Shown in pieces: positions 51,133 to 60,790 of a stretch of DNA of 64,000 nucleotides (position 1 is the stretch's first letter; the number at the start of each line of letters is the position of its first letter). A program made the position numbers and the translations under genes. This stretch comes from an uncultured Clostridium sp. (GTDB lineage Bacteria; Bacillota; Clostridia; TANB77; CAG-508): the NCBI GenBank assembly GCA_902462295.1, contig CABQAZ010000003.1, forward strand, positions 1 through 64,000, given 5' to 3'. The notes beneath the pieces are model-generated. The model was not told the DNA's origin and ran no database searches. It was given only the letters and a program-made list of their open reading frames with translations.

Positions 51133-52011
51133 TTATACTTTATCATCAAGTGTATCAAGGTTAGCATATAAGAAATCAAGTGAGCCAGCAGGATATTCTC
51201 TTTCATTTGGTTTAATAGTATCAGCTTTTTTTATCATTTTATTTATACTGATATTTTCCAAATTATTGTATAAGCAAATCATTAAATAATTTTTGACATT
51301 TTGTATGTTAGGTGTATTTTTTAATATATCTAACAACTGAACAAGATTATCTTTTGTTATTAGATTAAGTTTGTCTAATATTTTAAAATGATTAACTGTT
51401 ATATTTCCAACTTTTAAATTATCTATATAATAAAGATTATCAATTACATCTTCTAAAATTGTTCTTTCTTCTTTTGTAAATTCATTTAAATTGCATTTTT
51501 CTTTTATAAATAAAAGTTCTTCATCACTTTTAGGATTGATGGTATCAGTATTGATATTATTAGTATTGATTCCTCGTAAATTTTCCGAGTCAAGAGTCGT
51601 AGATTCTCCGATTCCAGAGTCGTAATTTTTACGATTCAAGAATCGTAAATTCTCCGAGTCTGAATGATTAATCTTTCCAACATATATTAAATTAGGTTTT
51701 CCTAGTCCCTGTCTTTTTTCTTGAACAAGATTTACTTCCATTAATATTTTGAATGATTTAGTAACTGTTTTATCTGATAAATTTAATTTTTCTTGTACTT
51801 CTTCTCTTGTGAAAATTAGATAAACATTATTATCTTCATCTATCCAGTGATTTTTTTGAGATAAAGATAATCTATCTAATAAAAAAGCATATAGAATTTT
51901 ACTATCTGAATTCAATTTGTTTTTATATTTTTCATTTACAAATAATTCTTGTGGAATTTGATAGTATTTATGCTCTAATGTTTCGTTTGATTTGTAAGGT
52001 ATAAAATCCAT
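51133..52011 (-). CDS. RepA-type replication initiator (element 3)
   Basis: The 292-residue protein starts M-D-F-I-P-Y-K-S-N, with Y-Y-Q-I-P-Q-E-L-F and L-N-S-D-S-K-I-L-Y-A-F-L-L-D-R. It is highly similar to the element 2 protein, including N-H-W-I-D-E and the winged-helix R-E-E-V-Q-E-K-L-N-L-S-D-K-T. It is the gene nearest the tRNA. The 270 bases between it and the tRNA hold AT-rich sequence and an imperfect hairpin before the attachment site. Confidence 0.85.
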   Translation of the reverse strand: MDFIPYKSNETLEHKYYQIPQELFVNEKYKNKLNSDSKILYAFLLDRLSLSQKNHWIDEDNNVYLIFTREEVQEKLNLSDKTVTKSFKILMEVNLVQEKRQGLGKPNLIYVGKINHSDSENLRFLNRKNYDSGIGESTTLDSENLRGINTNNINTDTINPKSDEELLFIKEKCNLNEFTKEERTILEDVIDNLYYIDNLKVGNITVNHFKILDKLNLITKDNLVQLLDILKNTPNIQNVKNYLMICLYNNLENISINKMIKKADTIKPNEREYPAGSLDFLYANLDTLDDKV

Positions 52012-52283
52012 AACAATAGTTCTCCTTTCAGTTTTGAAATTCCTGAAAGTGTCGAAATATCAATTGATTTTATTTTGCAGAACATTTCTGAACATTTTTT
52101 AAATAGCAAAAATTCATTGCGGAACATTTTGCGGAACAAAATAATCGGATTTTTGAGAATTTTTTAGAACTTTTTAGAATTAAACTAAAAAAATACTATT
52201 TTCTAAAACCCTAGAAAATAGTACTTTTATATAATAAAAACTGCTTTCAAGTTCTTTTAAATTTTCTTGAAAACAGCTATAAA

Positions 52284-52297
52284 TATGGTCGAGGCGA
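52284..52297. repeat. Attachment site copy 4 (in tRNA-Pro)
   Basis: TATGGTCGAGGCGA covers the encoded CCA and acceptor 3' end of tRNA-Pro on the minus strand. It is shared by 32,283 and 41,258 and with one change by 22,495. The tRNA stays intact after integration. Confidence 0.85.
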
Positions 52298-52361
52298 CAG
52301 GGATCGAACCTGCGACCTCATGGTCCCAAACCACGCGCGCTACCAACTGCGCTACGCCTCG
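52286..52361 (-). tRNA. tRNA-Pro (anticodon TGG)
   Basis: On the minus strand the acceptor is CGAGGCG/CGCCTCG with CCA encoded. The anticodon stem CGTGG/CCATG holds loop TTTGGGA (TGG at 52326-52328), and the T-arm contains GGTTCGATCCC. Its 3' end is the integration target of the three upstream elements. Confidence 0.95.
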
Positions 52362-52466
52362 ATAAAAGTTCTATTGCTAAACGCTTATATATAATAGCAC
52401 AAAATAAAAACAAATTCAAGGCTTTTTGAAAAAAAAATAAAATTTTTTTCAGGACAGTTGACAAAA

Positions 52467-53150
52467 TTAATTTCTACGTTTTCCAAACAAAGATAAAATA
52501 CGAAGAAATATATTAATAAAATCTAGATACAGTTCCATTGCACCATAGACATACAATTTTTCATCTTCACAAAATCCAGCTTGTTGCATAAGTTTAATTT
52601 TATTCATATCATAAATAGTCAAACCAAAGAAAATAAGTAAAATTGCCCAATCTAAAGCAATATCTAGCATAGTATTACCAACGAAGATATTAATAACAGT
52701 TAAAATAATACCAACAAGAAGAGCTGTAGTTAAAATTGTGCCCCAGTTTGAAATATCTTTATCAGTTTTATAGCCAATTAGAGATAAAGCTCCAAACAAT
52801 ACAGCTGTACCAGCAAAAGCATAAACAATAGAAGTCATTTCATAAGCAACAAAAATAACAGATAGAGTAAAACCATTTATAAATGCATAAGCAAAAAATA
52901 GAATTGTAACAGCTGTTGGCGAAAGTTTTTTAAACAATAAAGAAAATATTAATACAACAGCAATTTCAACAAAAGCTAAAGCCATATAACTACCATTAGA
53001 AAGAACAGATATATATAAACCTGATTTATAAACATAGAAAGCAGTTAAAGCACTGGCAAGTAAACCCAAAAACATTCTGAAAAATGTATTAGTAAGAACT
53101 TGGTTTGTATCTACAGTATGAATAGCATTGCTATCATCATATGTCTCCAT
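52467..53150 (-). CDS. Bax inhibitor-1 (BI-1)/YccA-family membrane protein
   Basis: The 227-residue protein has seven predicted membrane helices from residue 25 on. The family C-terminus includes A-L-D-W-A-I-L-L-I-F-F-G-L-T-I-Y-D and A-M-E-L-Y-L-D-F-I-N-I-F-L-R-I-L. Bacterial BI-1 proteins (YetJ, YccA) are linked to calcium leak or FtsH inhibition. GGAAGGTGGTGAT supports the start at 53,150. Confidence 0.88.
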   Translation of the reverse strand: METYDDSNAIHTVDTNQVLTNTFFRMFLGLLASALTAFYVYKSGLYISVLSNGSYMALAFVEIAVVLIFSLLFKKLSPTAVTILFFAYAFINGFTLSVIFVAYEMTSIVYAFAGTAVLFGALSLIGYKTDKDISNWGTILTTALLVGIILTVINIFVGNTMLDIALDWAILLIFFGLTIYDMNKIKLMQQAGFCEDEKLYVYGAMELYLDFINIFLRILSLFGKRRN

Positions 53151-53285
53151 AATATCACCACCTTCCTTAATATATGCAATAATTAATAAATTATAAAATA
53201 TATTGTAAATATAAAAAGAAAAAAAGTCAACAAAAATACTTGTTAAAAAAAGCAAAAAATAAGAAAGGGATAAAAATATCCCATT

Positions 53286-53531
53286 TCAAATACCACGTTT
53301 TTTTATAAAATCAACAACAATACCACAAATTACAAATTCAACAGCAAAAGTAAAACTTGATTGCAATAAACTCAAACCTAGATGATAGAAAAGAGCGATT
53401 CCTAAAAATATGTAAGCAAGTAGAACACCAATTGCTGATAAGCAGATAATACCTGAAAATAATAATCCATATTTCATAATTTTATATGTATCTTCACTTA
53501 AATTTTTAAATTCTAAAAACATTTTATTCAT
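53286..53531 (-). CDS. Small two-helix membrane protein
   Basis: The 81-residue protein has two hydrophobic helices (about 21-48 and 56-75) and a basic end K-K-R-G-I. GGAGGTTCTT precedes ATG 53,531. No family was recognised. It lies divergent from radA. Confidence 0.6.
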   Translation of the reverse strand: MNKMFLEFKNLSEDTYKIMKYGLLFSGIICLSAIGVLLAYIFLGIALFYHLGLSLLQSSFTFAVEFVICGIVVDFIKKRGI

Positions 53532-53776
53532 AAGAACCTCCAATCTGAAGATAAAAGTTCTAAAAATAATAAAAATTGAACTATCTTATAAATATAGTAA
53601 CATAAAAAAAAGTGATAATCAAAGGAAATAAATACCAGAAGTTGTAATTATAAATAAAGTATGATATTATAGCTTTGATAAATGAAAAATGTGAAATAAT
53701 AAGATTTATAAAGAGAAAAGTAAAAAAATATATCATGTATAATATCATTAAAAATGAATACGAAAGGAGAGCAATA

Positions 53777-55138
53777 ATGGCAAAAGCAAAAACAGTATTT
53801 GTATGTAGCGAATGTGGAAATGAATCACCAAAATGGCTTGGAAAATGTCCAGCATGTAATAGTTGGAACACATTTTATGAACAAAAAATAGATAAATATA
53901 CAGAAACAAATAAAATAGAGAAAAAAATAAATAACACACCCAAACCACTAAATAGCTATGTTGGACAAGAAGCAAATAGAATATCTACTGGATATTTAGA
54001 ATTAGATAGAGTTTTGGGAGGAGGACTAGTAAAAGGCTCACTTATTCTTCTTGGAGGAGAACCTGGAATAGGAAAATCAACATTAATTTTACAATTATGT
54101 GAAAAGGTACAAGGAGATGGAAATGTATTATATGTTTCAGGTGAAGAATCAGCAGAACAAATTAAATTAAGAGCAGACAGGTTAGAGGTGAAAAATGATG
54201 AATTAATGTTTTTAGGAGAAACTGATATAGATGTTGTAAAAGAGTCAATATTAGAAATGAAACCCAAACTTGTAATAATAGATTCAATTCAAACAATGTA
54301 TTCTGATGAGATATCAGCAGTAGCAGGGAGTGTAAGTCAAGTAAGAGAAATTACCTCACAAATTATGAGAGTATGTAAAGCACAACAAATAACAACAATA
54401 ATTATTGGACATGTAACAAAAGAGGGAAATATTGCAGGACCTAGAGTACTGGAACATATGGTAGACACAGTACTTTATTTAGAGGGTGAGAGATATAATA
54501 CATATAGAATTTTAAGAGCTGTTAAAAATAGATTTGGGTCAACAAATGAAATTGGTATGTTTGAGATGAAACAAGAAGGAATGTGTGAAGTTACAAACCC
54601 ATCTGATATATTAATAACTGAAAGAGAAGATAATCCATCAGGCTCATGTATTGTGGCAAGTATTGAAGGAACAAGACCGATACTTGTAGAAATACAGGCG
54701 TTAACATCTCAAACTGTTTTTGGTTTGCCAAAAAGAACTGCAAATGGATTTGATTATAACAGATTATCAGTATTAATGGCAGTTATAGAAAAAAGAGCCG
54801 GATTATCTCTTGGAAATCAAGATGTGTATTTAAATATAGCAGGTGGAATGAAACTGTCAGAACCAGCAGTAGATTTGGGTATTATTACGACAGTTGCATC
54901 AGCATATAAAAATATACCAATTTCGCAGTCAACAGTTGTAATGGGAGAAGTTGGACTAACAGGAGAAGTAAGGAGAATTAATTTAATAGAAAAAAGATTG
55001 AAAGAAGCAGAAAAATTAGGTTTTAAAACGTGTATAATTCCAGAAAATAATAAAAAAGGCTTGAAAGATGATTATAAATTAGATATAATAGGGGTCAAGA
55101 GTATAGGTGAAACTTTAAAAAGACTTGGAATTAAATAG
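53777..55138 (+). CDS. radA: DNA repair protein RadA
   Basis: The 453-residue protein starts M-A-K-A-K-T-V-F-V-C-S-E-C-G with the C4 zinc finger C-S-E-C...C-P-A-C. A RecA-like core carries Walker A G-E-P-G-I-G-K-S-T and the RadA-specific K-N-R-F-G. A C-terminal Lon-like domain follows. RadA/Sms promotes branch migration in recombination. CGAAAGGAGAG precedes the ATG. It is next to disA, the usual Bacillota pairing. Confidence 0.96.
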   Translation: MAKAKTVFVCSECGNESPKWLGKCPACNSWNTFYEQKIDKYTETNKIEKKINNTPKPLNSYVGQEANRISTGYLELDRVLGGGLVKGSLILLGGEPGIGKSTLILQLCEKVQGDGNVLYVSGEESAEQIKLRADRLEVKNDELMFLGETDIDVVKESILEMKPKLVIIDSIQTMYSDEISAVAGSVSQVREITSQIMRVCKAQQITTIIIGHVTKEGNIAGPRVLEHMVDTVLYLEGERYNTYRILRAVKNRFGSTNEIGMFEMKQEGMCEVTNPSDILITEREDNPSGSCIVASIEGTRPILVEIQALTSQTVFGLPKRTANGFDYNRLSVLMAVIEKRAGLSLGNQDVYLNIAGGMKLSEPAVDLGIITTVASAYKNIPISQSTVVMGEVGLTGEVRRINLIEKRLKEAEKLGFKTCIIPENNKKGLKDDYKLDIIGVKSIGETLKRLGIK

Positions 55139-55225
55139 AATTGAAAAAAAAATAATATAATTTTATTTTTCAAATTTAATATTTTCTGATTGTAGCAAGG
55201 CAATAAGGAGGGAAAATAGTAAAAA

Positions 55226-56299
55226 ATGAGTTCAAATAAGGAAGACCCAATAGCAGAAATACTAAAAAAAATAGCTCCAGGAACGCCAATAAGAAATGGA
55301 TTAGACAATATATTGAAAGCTAAAACAGGAGCCTTATTATTAATAACAGACAAACAAGAAGTTATAGATGAAGTAGTAGATGGAGGTTTTTTTATAAATG
55401 AAGAATACACTTCATCCAAATTATATGAATTAGCAAAAATGGATGGAGCAATAGTTCTAAGTGGAGATATGAAAAAAATATTATTTGCAAATGCACAATT
55501 AATACCATCATATCAAATTCCAACAGTTGAAACTGGGACAAGACATAGAACTGCTGAAAGAACTGCAAAACAAACAGGTGAATTAGTAATAAGTATATCG
55601 CAAAGAAGAAATATAATAACAGTGTTTAAGGAAAATAATAGATATATATTAGAGAATACAGACGCAGTATTAAATAAAGCTAACCAGGCGATACAAACAC
55701 TAGAAAAATATAGAAAAGTATATGATAGTAAATTAAGTATTTTAAATGAATATGAATTTAATGATATAGTAACATTAGATAATGTATTAACAGTAATACA
55801 AAGAGCAGAAATGGTAATGAGAATAGTAGATGAAATTAAGAAAAAAATATATGAACTAGGAAATGATGGAAGACTTGTTAATATGCAGTTAGAGGAATTA
55901 ATTGGAGGACTTGAAAAAGAGGAACTTCAACTAATAAAAGATTATCAAGTAAATGAAAAATCTGCAGAAGAAATATTAGAACAACTATCAATATTAAGTC
56001 ATGAAGAATTAAGAAGAGAACAAACAATAGCAAAATTATTAGGATATGAGAGTTTTGAAAACTTTGAAGAACTTGCTGTTTATCCAAAAGGATATAGGAT
56101 ATTAAATAAAGTACCAAGAATGCCAAGCACAATAGTAGAAAATTTAGTAAAATCATTTAAATCTTTCCAACATATATTAGTGGCAGAAATAAATGATTTA
56201 GATAATGTAGAAGGAATTGGAGAAGTAAGAGCAAAAACAATAAAACAAACTTTGAAAAAAATGCAAGAACAATTTGCATTTGATAATATATTAATTTAA
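55226..56299 (+). CDS. disA: DNA integrity scanning diadenylate cyclase DisA
   Basis: The 357-residue protein has the DAC domain motifs D-G-A (near 74) and R-H-R (near 108, in G-T-R-H-R-T-A-E-R). The helical linker and C-terminal helix-hairpin-helix DNA-binding domain (V-E-G-I-G-E-V-R-A) follow. It makes c-di-AMP and reports DNA branch structures. radA upstream encodes its known partner in B. subtilis. Confidence 0.96.
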   Translation: MSSNKEDPIAEILKKIAPGTPIRNGLDNILKAKTGALLLITDKQEVIDEVVDGGFFINEEYTSSKLYELAKMDGAIVLSGDMKKILFANAQLIPSYQIPTVETGTRHRTAERTAKQTGELVISISQRRNIITVFKENNRYILENTDAVLNKANQAIQTLEKYRKVYDSKLSILNEYEFNDIVTLDNVLTVIQRAEMVMRIVDEIKKKIYELGNDGRLVNMQLEELIGGLEKEELQLIKDYQVNEKSAEEILEQLSILSHEELRREQTIAKLLGYESFENFEELAVYPKGYRILNKVPRMPSTIVENLVKSFKSFQHILVAEINDLDNVEGIGEVRAKTIKQTLKKMQEQFAFDNILI

Positions 56300-56326
56300 A
56301 ATTTATAAAAGAAAGGAAGAAAGAAA

Positions 56327-57151
56327 ATGAAAAAAGCATCAAATGTAATTACAATAATTGCATTAATTTTAATTATAGCATTAATAGGAGGAGTATCATA
56401 TGGATATTATAAAAAAGCAACAATGGAAGTGAAAAATCCAATAGTTACAATGGAAGTTCAAGACTTTGGAACAATTAAACTTGAATTATATCCAGAAATG
56501 GCTCCAGAAACAGTATCAAATTTTATTGCACTTGCACAAAATGGATTTTATGATGGATTAAAATTTCATAGAATAGTAGAAGGATTTATGATACAAGGTG
56601 GAGATTCAAATGGAGATGGAACAGGTTCACCAAAACTAAGTAATTTAGGAATAAAAGTAGGTGAAAATGAAGATAGAGATTATTGTATAAAAGGTGAATT
56701 TTTGTCAAATGGATATTATAAGAATACTTTAAAGCATAAAGAGGGTATAATTTCAATGGCAAGAGCAGACTATACACAATCATATTCATCATCACTTACA
56801 ACAGAAAGTTATAATTCAGCAGGTTCACAATTTTTTATAATGACTGCAGATAATGAATCTCTAGATGGATATTATGCTCCATTTGGAAAAGTAATTGAGG
56901 GAATGGATATAGTTCATAATATTGAAAAAGTTGAAGTAAAAGAGGCTGATTCAGGAGAAGATTCAAGCAGTTCAGATAGTGATTCAACAGAAACAAAAGA
57001 GAAAAGCACACCTGTTAATGATGTAATAATTTCAAAAGTTACAGTAGAGACTTATGGTGTTGATTATGGAAAACCAGAAACATTAGAAACATGGAATTAT
57101 TATGATTGGATTTATAAAACATATGGAATTAATCTAAAACAATATCAATAA
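56327..57151 (+). CDS. Membrane-anchored cyclophilin-type peptidyl-prolyl isomerase
   Basis: The 274-residue protein has an N-terminal hydrophobic segment (7-27), probably an uncleaved anchor because no lipobox is seen. The cyclophilin core begins near 42: F-H-R-I-V-E-G-F-M-I-Q-G-G-D, S-Q-F-F-I-M and Y-A-P-F-G-K-V. A Ser/Asp/Glu-rich insertion (about 208-226) interrupts the C-terminal part. It likely folds exported proteins outside the membrane. Confidence 0.9.
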   Translation: MKKASNVITIIALILIIALIGGVSYGYYKKATMEVKNPIVTMEVQDFGTIKLELYPEMAPETVSNFIALAQNGFYDGLKFHRIVEGFMIQGGDSNGDGTGSPKLSNLGIKVGENEDRDYCIKGEFLSNGYYKNTLKHKEGIISMARADYTQSYSSSLTTESYNSAGSQFFIMTADNESLDGYYAPFGKVIEGMDIVHNIEKVEVKEADSGEDSSSSDSDSTETKEKSTPVNDVIISKVTVETYGVDYGKPETLETWNYYDWIYKTYGINLKQYQ

Positions 57152-57156
57152 AAAAT

Positions 57157-57194
57157 AAAAAAAGTCGCTAAATTTGAAAAGTAGCGATTTTTTT
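57157..57194 (+). terminator. Terminator after the cyclophilin gene
   Basis: AAAAAAAGTCGCTA (57157-57170) pairs with TAGCGATTTTTTT (57182-57194), ending in a T-run. Confidence 0.85.
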
Positions 57195-57305
57195 GTTAAA
57201 TAAGTCATTAATTAGTAACATAAAATCTAGTATTATTGGAAAATCTCTAGTATTTTTAGTTTTTTTTTGCTATAATATGGATATTATAATAGTTGGAGGA
57301 AACTT

Positions 57306-58832
57306 ATGAAAAATAAAAAAACAATTTGTTTTGAGATAATGGCAATTATTTTAATTGCAATATTTTGTATTAGTTTAACACCCAAAACGTTACAAAATGA
57401 TACATATTATACAATAAAAATAGGAGAACATATATTAGAAAATGGTGACATAGACATGAAAGATCCATTTTCATGGCATGAAAATTTAGAATATACGTAT
57501 CCACATTGGCTATATGATGTAATTATATATTTAATATATTTATTAGGTGGGATGACTGGGATATATATATCTACATGTGTTTTTTCAGTGATATTGGGAA
57601 TTACTATATTTTTAACAAATTCTAAACTTGTCAAAAATAAAGTAGTGTCATTTGTAATAACAATAGGAGCTATGTATATGTTAAAAGATTATATTACTGC
57701 TAGAGCTCAACTAGTAACATTTATATTGTTTACTTTGCAGATATATTCAATAGAAAAATTAACAGATACCAATAAAAAAAGATATGGAATTTATTTAATT
57801 ATAATATCAATATTAATAGCTAACTTACATGTTGCAGTATGGCCATTTATGTTTATTTTATATTTACCATATATTGCAGAATATATAATTACAATAATAG
57901 AAGAGAAAATAGCAAAAAAGTATGGAAAAGACATTAAACAAGGATATAAAATTTCAAAGACAAAAAGAAAGGGAATAAAATGTTTGATTATTGTAATGAT
58001 AATATGTACATTAACAGGATTTTTAACCCCGTTAGGAACAACACCATATACATATTTAATAAAAACAATGGAGGGAGATACAACTAAAAATATAAATGAA
58101 CATTTGCCAATGACATTAATAAATTGCACAGAAATATTATGTACATTAATAATATTTCTTGCAATATTAATATTTACTAAAACTAAAATTAGATTATCTG
58201 ATTTATTTATGTTGGGAGGATTAATTGGTTTGATGTTATATTCAAAACGACAATCAACAATGTTTATAATAATGTGCTCAATTATTTTAAATAGATTAGT
58301 ATATGATTGGCTAAAGAACGAGATTGAGAATATAGATGAAAAATTAATTAATATATTAACAACAAAGTTTGGTTGTTTTGTTATATCAGCATTGATATTG
58401 ATACTAAGTTTACATTTCTTGAAAACAAGAATAAAATCACAATATATAGATAAAAAAACATACCCAGTACAAATGAGTGATTTCATGTTACAATATTTTG
58501 ATGAAAATAATATCAATTTAAAAGATGTTAGATTGTATAATGAATATAATTATGGAAGTTACTTGTTGTTTAGAGGAATACCAGTCTTTATAGATTCTAG
58601 ATGTGATTTATATGCACCAGAATACAATAGTGGTAGAAATATATTTATGGACTTTATGGAAAGTTCAAATTTAGATATTTGGTTTGAAGATATATTTAAA
58701 AAATATGATATAACACATGTGATTTTATATAAAAATTCAAAAATGAATATGATTATACAAAATGCCAAATTGGATAGATATAAATTGATAAAAGAAGATG
58801 ATAATTTTGTCTTTTATATGATTGAAAAATAG
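57306..58832 (+). CDS. Polytopic membrane protein, GT-C glycosyltransferase-like
   Basis: The 508-residue protein has about ten membrane helices. The first outer loop has N-D-T-Y-Y-T-I-K-I-G and D-P-F-S-W-H, the usual place for catalytic acidic residues of GT-C enzymes. A soluble C-terminal domain contains N-Y-G-S-Y-L-L-F-R-G-I-P-V-F-I-D-S-R-C-D. The layout resembles uncharacterised GT39/GT83-like lipid-linked sugar transferases. Substrate unknown. Confidence 0.65.
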   Translation: MKNKKTICFEIMAIILIAIFCISLTPKTLQNDTYYTIKIGEHILENGDIDMKDPFSWHENLEYTYPHWLYDVIIYLIYLLGGMTGIYISTCVFSVILGITIFLTNSKLVKNKVVSFVITIGAMYMLKDYITARAQLVTFILFTLQIYSIEKLTDTNKKRYGIYLIIISILIANLHVAVWPFMFILYLPYIAEYIITIIEEKIAKKYGKDIKQGYKISKTKRKGIKCLIIVMIICTLTGFLTPLGTTPYTYLIKTMEGDTTKNINEHLPMTLINCTEILCTLIIFLAILIFTKTKIRLSDLFMLGGLIGLMLYSKRQSTMFIIMCSIILNRLVYDWLKNEIENIDEKLINILTTKFGCFVISALILILSLHFLKTRIKSQYIDKKTYPVQMSDFMLQYFDENNINLKDVRLYNEYNYGSYLLFRGIPVFIDSRCDLYAPEYNSGRNIFMDFMESSNLDIWFEDIFKKYDITHVILYKNSKMNMIIQNAKLDRYKLIKEDDNFVFYMIEK

Positions 58833-58860
58833 CTTTTTTAAATAGAGAAAGGATAGGAAA

Positions 58861-59778
58861 ATGGAAACATATATAGTAAAACAAGAAGAACAAGGAAAAA
58901 GACTAGATGTATATATATCAAGCAAAAATAATGATTTAACAAGAACAGCAGTACAAAGAATGATAGAAGAAGAAAATATAGTTGTAAATGACAAAAAACA
59001 AAAAGTAGCCTATAAAATAGCTTGTGGTGATATTATAAATATAGAAAAAGTAGAAGCAAAACCAATAGAATTAAAAGCACAAGATATACCAATAGAAATT
59101 ATATATGAAGATAAAGATATCATTGTTGTAAATAAACCTAAAGGAATGGTAGTACATCCAGCAAATGGAAATCCAGATGGAACATTGGTAAATGCAATAA
59201 TGTCAATATGCAAAGATAGTTTATCTGGAATTGGTGGAGAAATAAGACCTGGAATTGTGCACAGATTAGACAAAGATACTTCTGGAATATTAATTGTAGC
59301 AAAAAATGACAAAGCACATGTAAATATGAGTGAACAAATAAAAAAACATGAAGTAAAAAAGACATATATAGCTTTAGTAAGAGGTGTGGTAAAAGAAAAT
59401 GAAGCAACAATAGATATGCCAATAGGAAGAAGTAACTCAGATAGAAAAAAAATGGCTGTAACAAAAAATGGAAGAAATGCGATAACACATATAAAAGTAT
59501 TAAAAAGATATAAAAAATATACATTATTAGAAATAAATATAGAAACAGGTAGAACACATCAGATACGTGTGCATTTATCACATATAGGTTATCCTATAAT
59601 AGGAGATTATATATATTCAAACGGAAAAAATGAGTTTGGAATAGTTGGACAATGCTTACATGCAAAGAGTTTAGAGTTCGAACATCCAATAACAGGCAAT
59701 AAAATGAAATTAGAAGCACCATTACCAGAATATTTCCAAGAAATTTTAGAAGAACTTGATAGTGATGGAGATAAATAA
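58861..59778 (+). CDS. RluA-family pseudouridine synthase
   Basis: The 305-residue protein has an N-terminal S4 domain (G-K-R-L-D-V-Y-I-S, about 13-75). The RluA catalytic motif is G-I-V-H-R-L-D-K-D-T-S-G (Asp near 141), followed by E-T-G-R-T-H-Q-I-R-V-H. The S4 domain suggests an RluD-like enzyme acting on 23S rRNA. In Clostridia it is often next to lspA, but here a GT-C-like gene precedes it by 28 bases. Confidence 0.93.
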   Translation: METYIVKQEEQGKRLDVYISSKNNDLTRTAVQRMIEEENIVVNDKKQKVAYKIACGDIINIEKVEAKPIELKAQDIPIEIIYEDKDIIVVNKPKGMVVHPANGNPDGTLVNAIMSICKDSLSGIGGEIRPGIVHRLDKDTSGILIVAKNDKAHVNMSEQIKKHEVKKTYIALVRGVVKENEATIDMPIGRSNSDRKKMAVTKNGRNAITHIKVLKRYKKYTLLEINIETGRTHQIRVHLSHIGYPIIGDYIYSNGKNEFGIVGQCLHAKSLEFEHPITGNKMKLEAPLPEYFQEILEELDSDGDK

Positions 59779-59781
59779 AAA

Positions 59782-59804
59782 TCCGACAAGAGAACCTTGT
59801 CGGA
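59782..59804 (+). terminator. Hairpin after the RluA-family gene
   Basis: TCCGACAAG (59782-59790) pairs with CTTGTCGGA (59796-59804). No long T-run follows, so termination is uncertain. Confidence 0.5.
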
Positions 59805-59895
59805 GAAATCTATATAAAGCCTTTTAGAAAAGTAAAAGGAATTAATATATAATATGCCATAATAAAAAAAAAAGAACCAGTCCTAAAAATAAAAA

Positions 59896-59969
59896 TTGCA
59901 CCTAAAATACCCGGCCCCAGAGGTGCAATTTGTTTTTAGAACCTCTGGGACCGGGTATTTTAGGTGCAA
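59896..59969. repeat. 29-base near-perfect inverted repeat with G/C-rich core
   Basis: Arms 59896-59924 and 59941-59969 match at 28 of 29 bases around a 16-base loop; the one difference would be a G-U pair. The core ACCCGGCCCCAGAGGT is strikingly G/C-rich for this genome. It lies between two pseudouridine synthase genes, overlapping the leader of the second. It may be a mobile palindromic repeat, a processing site or a terminator without a T-run. Confidence 0.7.
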
Positions 59970-59996
59970 ATATGCAAAGTAATGAAAGGGATAAAA

Positions 59997-60713
59997 ATGG
60001 AAGAAAGATTACAAAAATACTTAGCAAATTGTGGAGTTGCTTCAAGAAGAAAGTGTGAAGAATATATTTTACAAGGAAGAGTTAAGGTTAATGAAAAAAC
60101 TGTTTCAGAATTAGGAATTAAAGTAAATCCAGAAAAGGATATTATAAAATTTGAAGAAAAAGAAATAAAACCAGAAAAAAAATTTGTATATATTTTGTTA
60201 AATAAACCAATTGGATATGTTACTACTGTGAATGACCAATTTGGAAGAGATACTGTATTGGATTTGGTCAAAGTAAAGGAAAGAGTTGTGCCTGTTGGCA
60301 GATTAGATATGTATACATCAGGAGCACTAATATTAACAAATGACGGAGATTTTGTGTATAAAGTTACACATCCAAGACATGAAATAGAAAAAACATATAC
60401 AGTGACTGTTAAAGGGATTGTTCAGGATAGTGAAGTGAAAATGTTGAAAAATGGAGTAGTAATAGAAGATTATAAAACAAAACCAGCCAAAGTGAAAATT
60501 TTAAAAACTGATATAGAAAAGAATATTTCGAGATTAGAGATAACAATTCATGAGGGAAAAAATAGACAAATAAGAAAAATGTGTGAAGCTGTTGGAAGAA
60601 AAGTGTTAGCATTACATAGAAGTAAAATAGGAAAAATAGGTGTAAAAGATTTAGAAATTGGAAAGTGGAGATATCTACAGCCAAAAGAAGTACAAGAAAT
60701 CTTAAAAAGTTGA
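59997..60713 (+). CDS. RsuA/RluB/RluE-family pseudouridine synthase
   Basis: The 238-residue protein has an N-terminal S4 domain M-E-E-R-L-Q-K-Y-L-A-N-C-G-V-A-S-R-R-K-C. The RsuA-type catalytic motif P-V-G-R-L-D-M-Y-T-S-G-A-L is near 100, and G-K-N-R-Q-I-R-K-M-C follows. RluB-type enzymes modify 23S rRNA. GAAAGGGATAAA favours ATG 59,997. It lies directly after the 29-base inverted repeat. Confidence 0.93.
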   Translation: MEERLQKYLANCGVASRRKCEEYILQGRVKVNEKTVSELGIKVNPEKDIIKFEEKEIKPEKKFVYILLNKPIGYVTTVNDQFGRDTVLDLVKVKERVVPVGRLDMYTSGALILTNDGDFVYKVTHPRHEIEKTYTVTVKGIVQDSEVKMLKNGVVIEDYKTKPAKVKILKTDIEKNISRLEITIHEGKNRQIRKMCEAVGRKVLALHRSKIGKIGVKDLEIGKWRYLQPKEVQEILKS

Positions 60714-60790
60714 TAAAACAGTTGAAAACTTAGAGTAAAAAAGTTATAATATTAATGAACAGAAGAAAAAATAAAAAGGAGCAAATGAAA

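Noticed and set aside
28428..52011. Self-transmissible conjugative elements
   Set aside because: Relaxases, MobC and Rep proteins are present but no VirB4, coupling protein or other mating-pore genes were seen, so these are mobilisable elements at most.
22244..52283. CRISPR array
   Set aside because: No regularly spaced direct repeats with unique spacers and no cas-like genes; the repeats present are attachment sites and hairpins.
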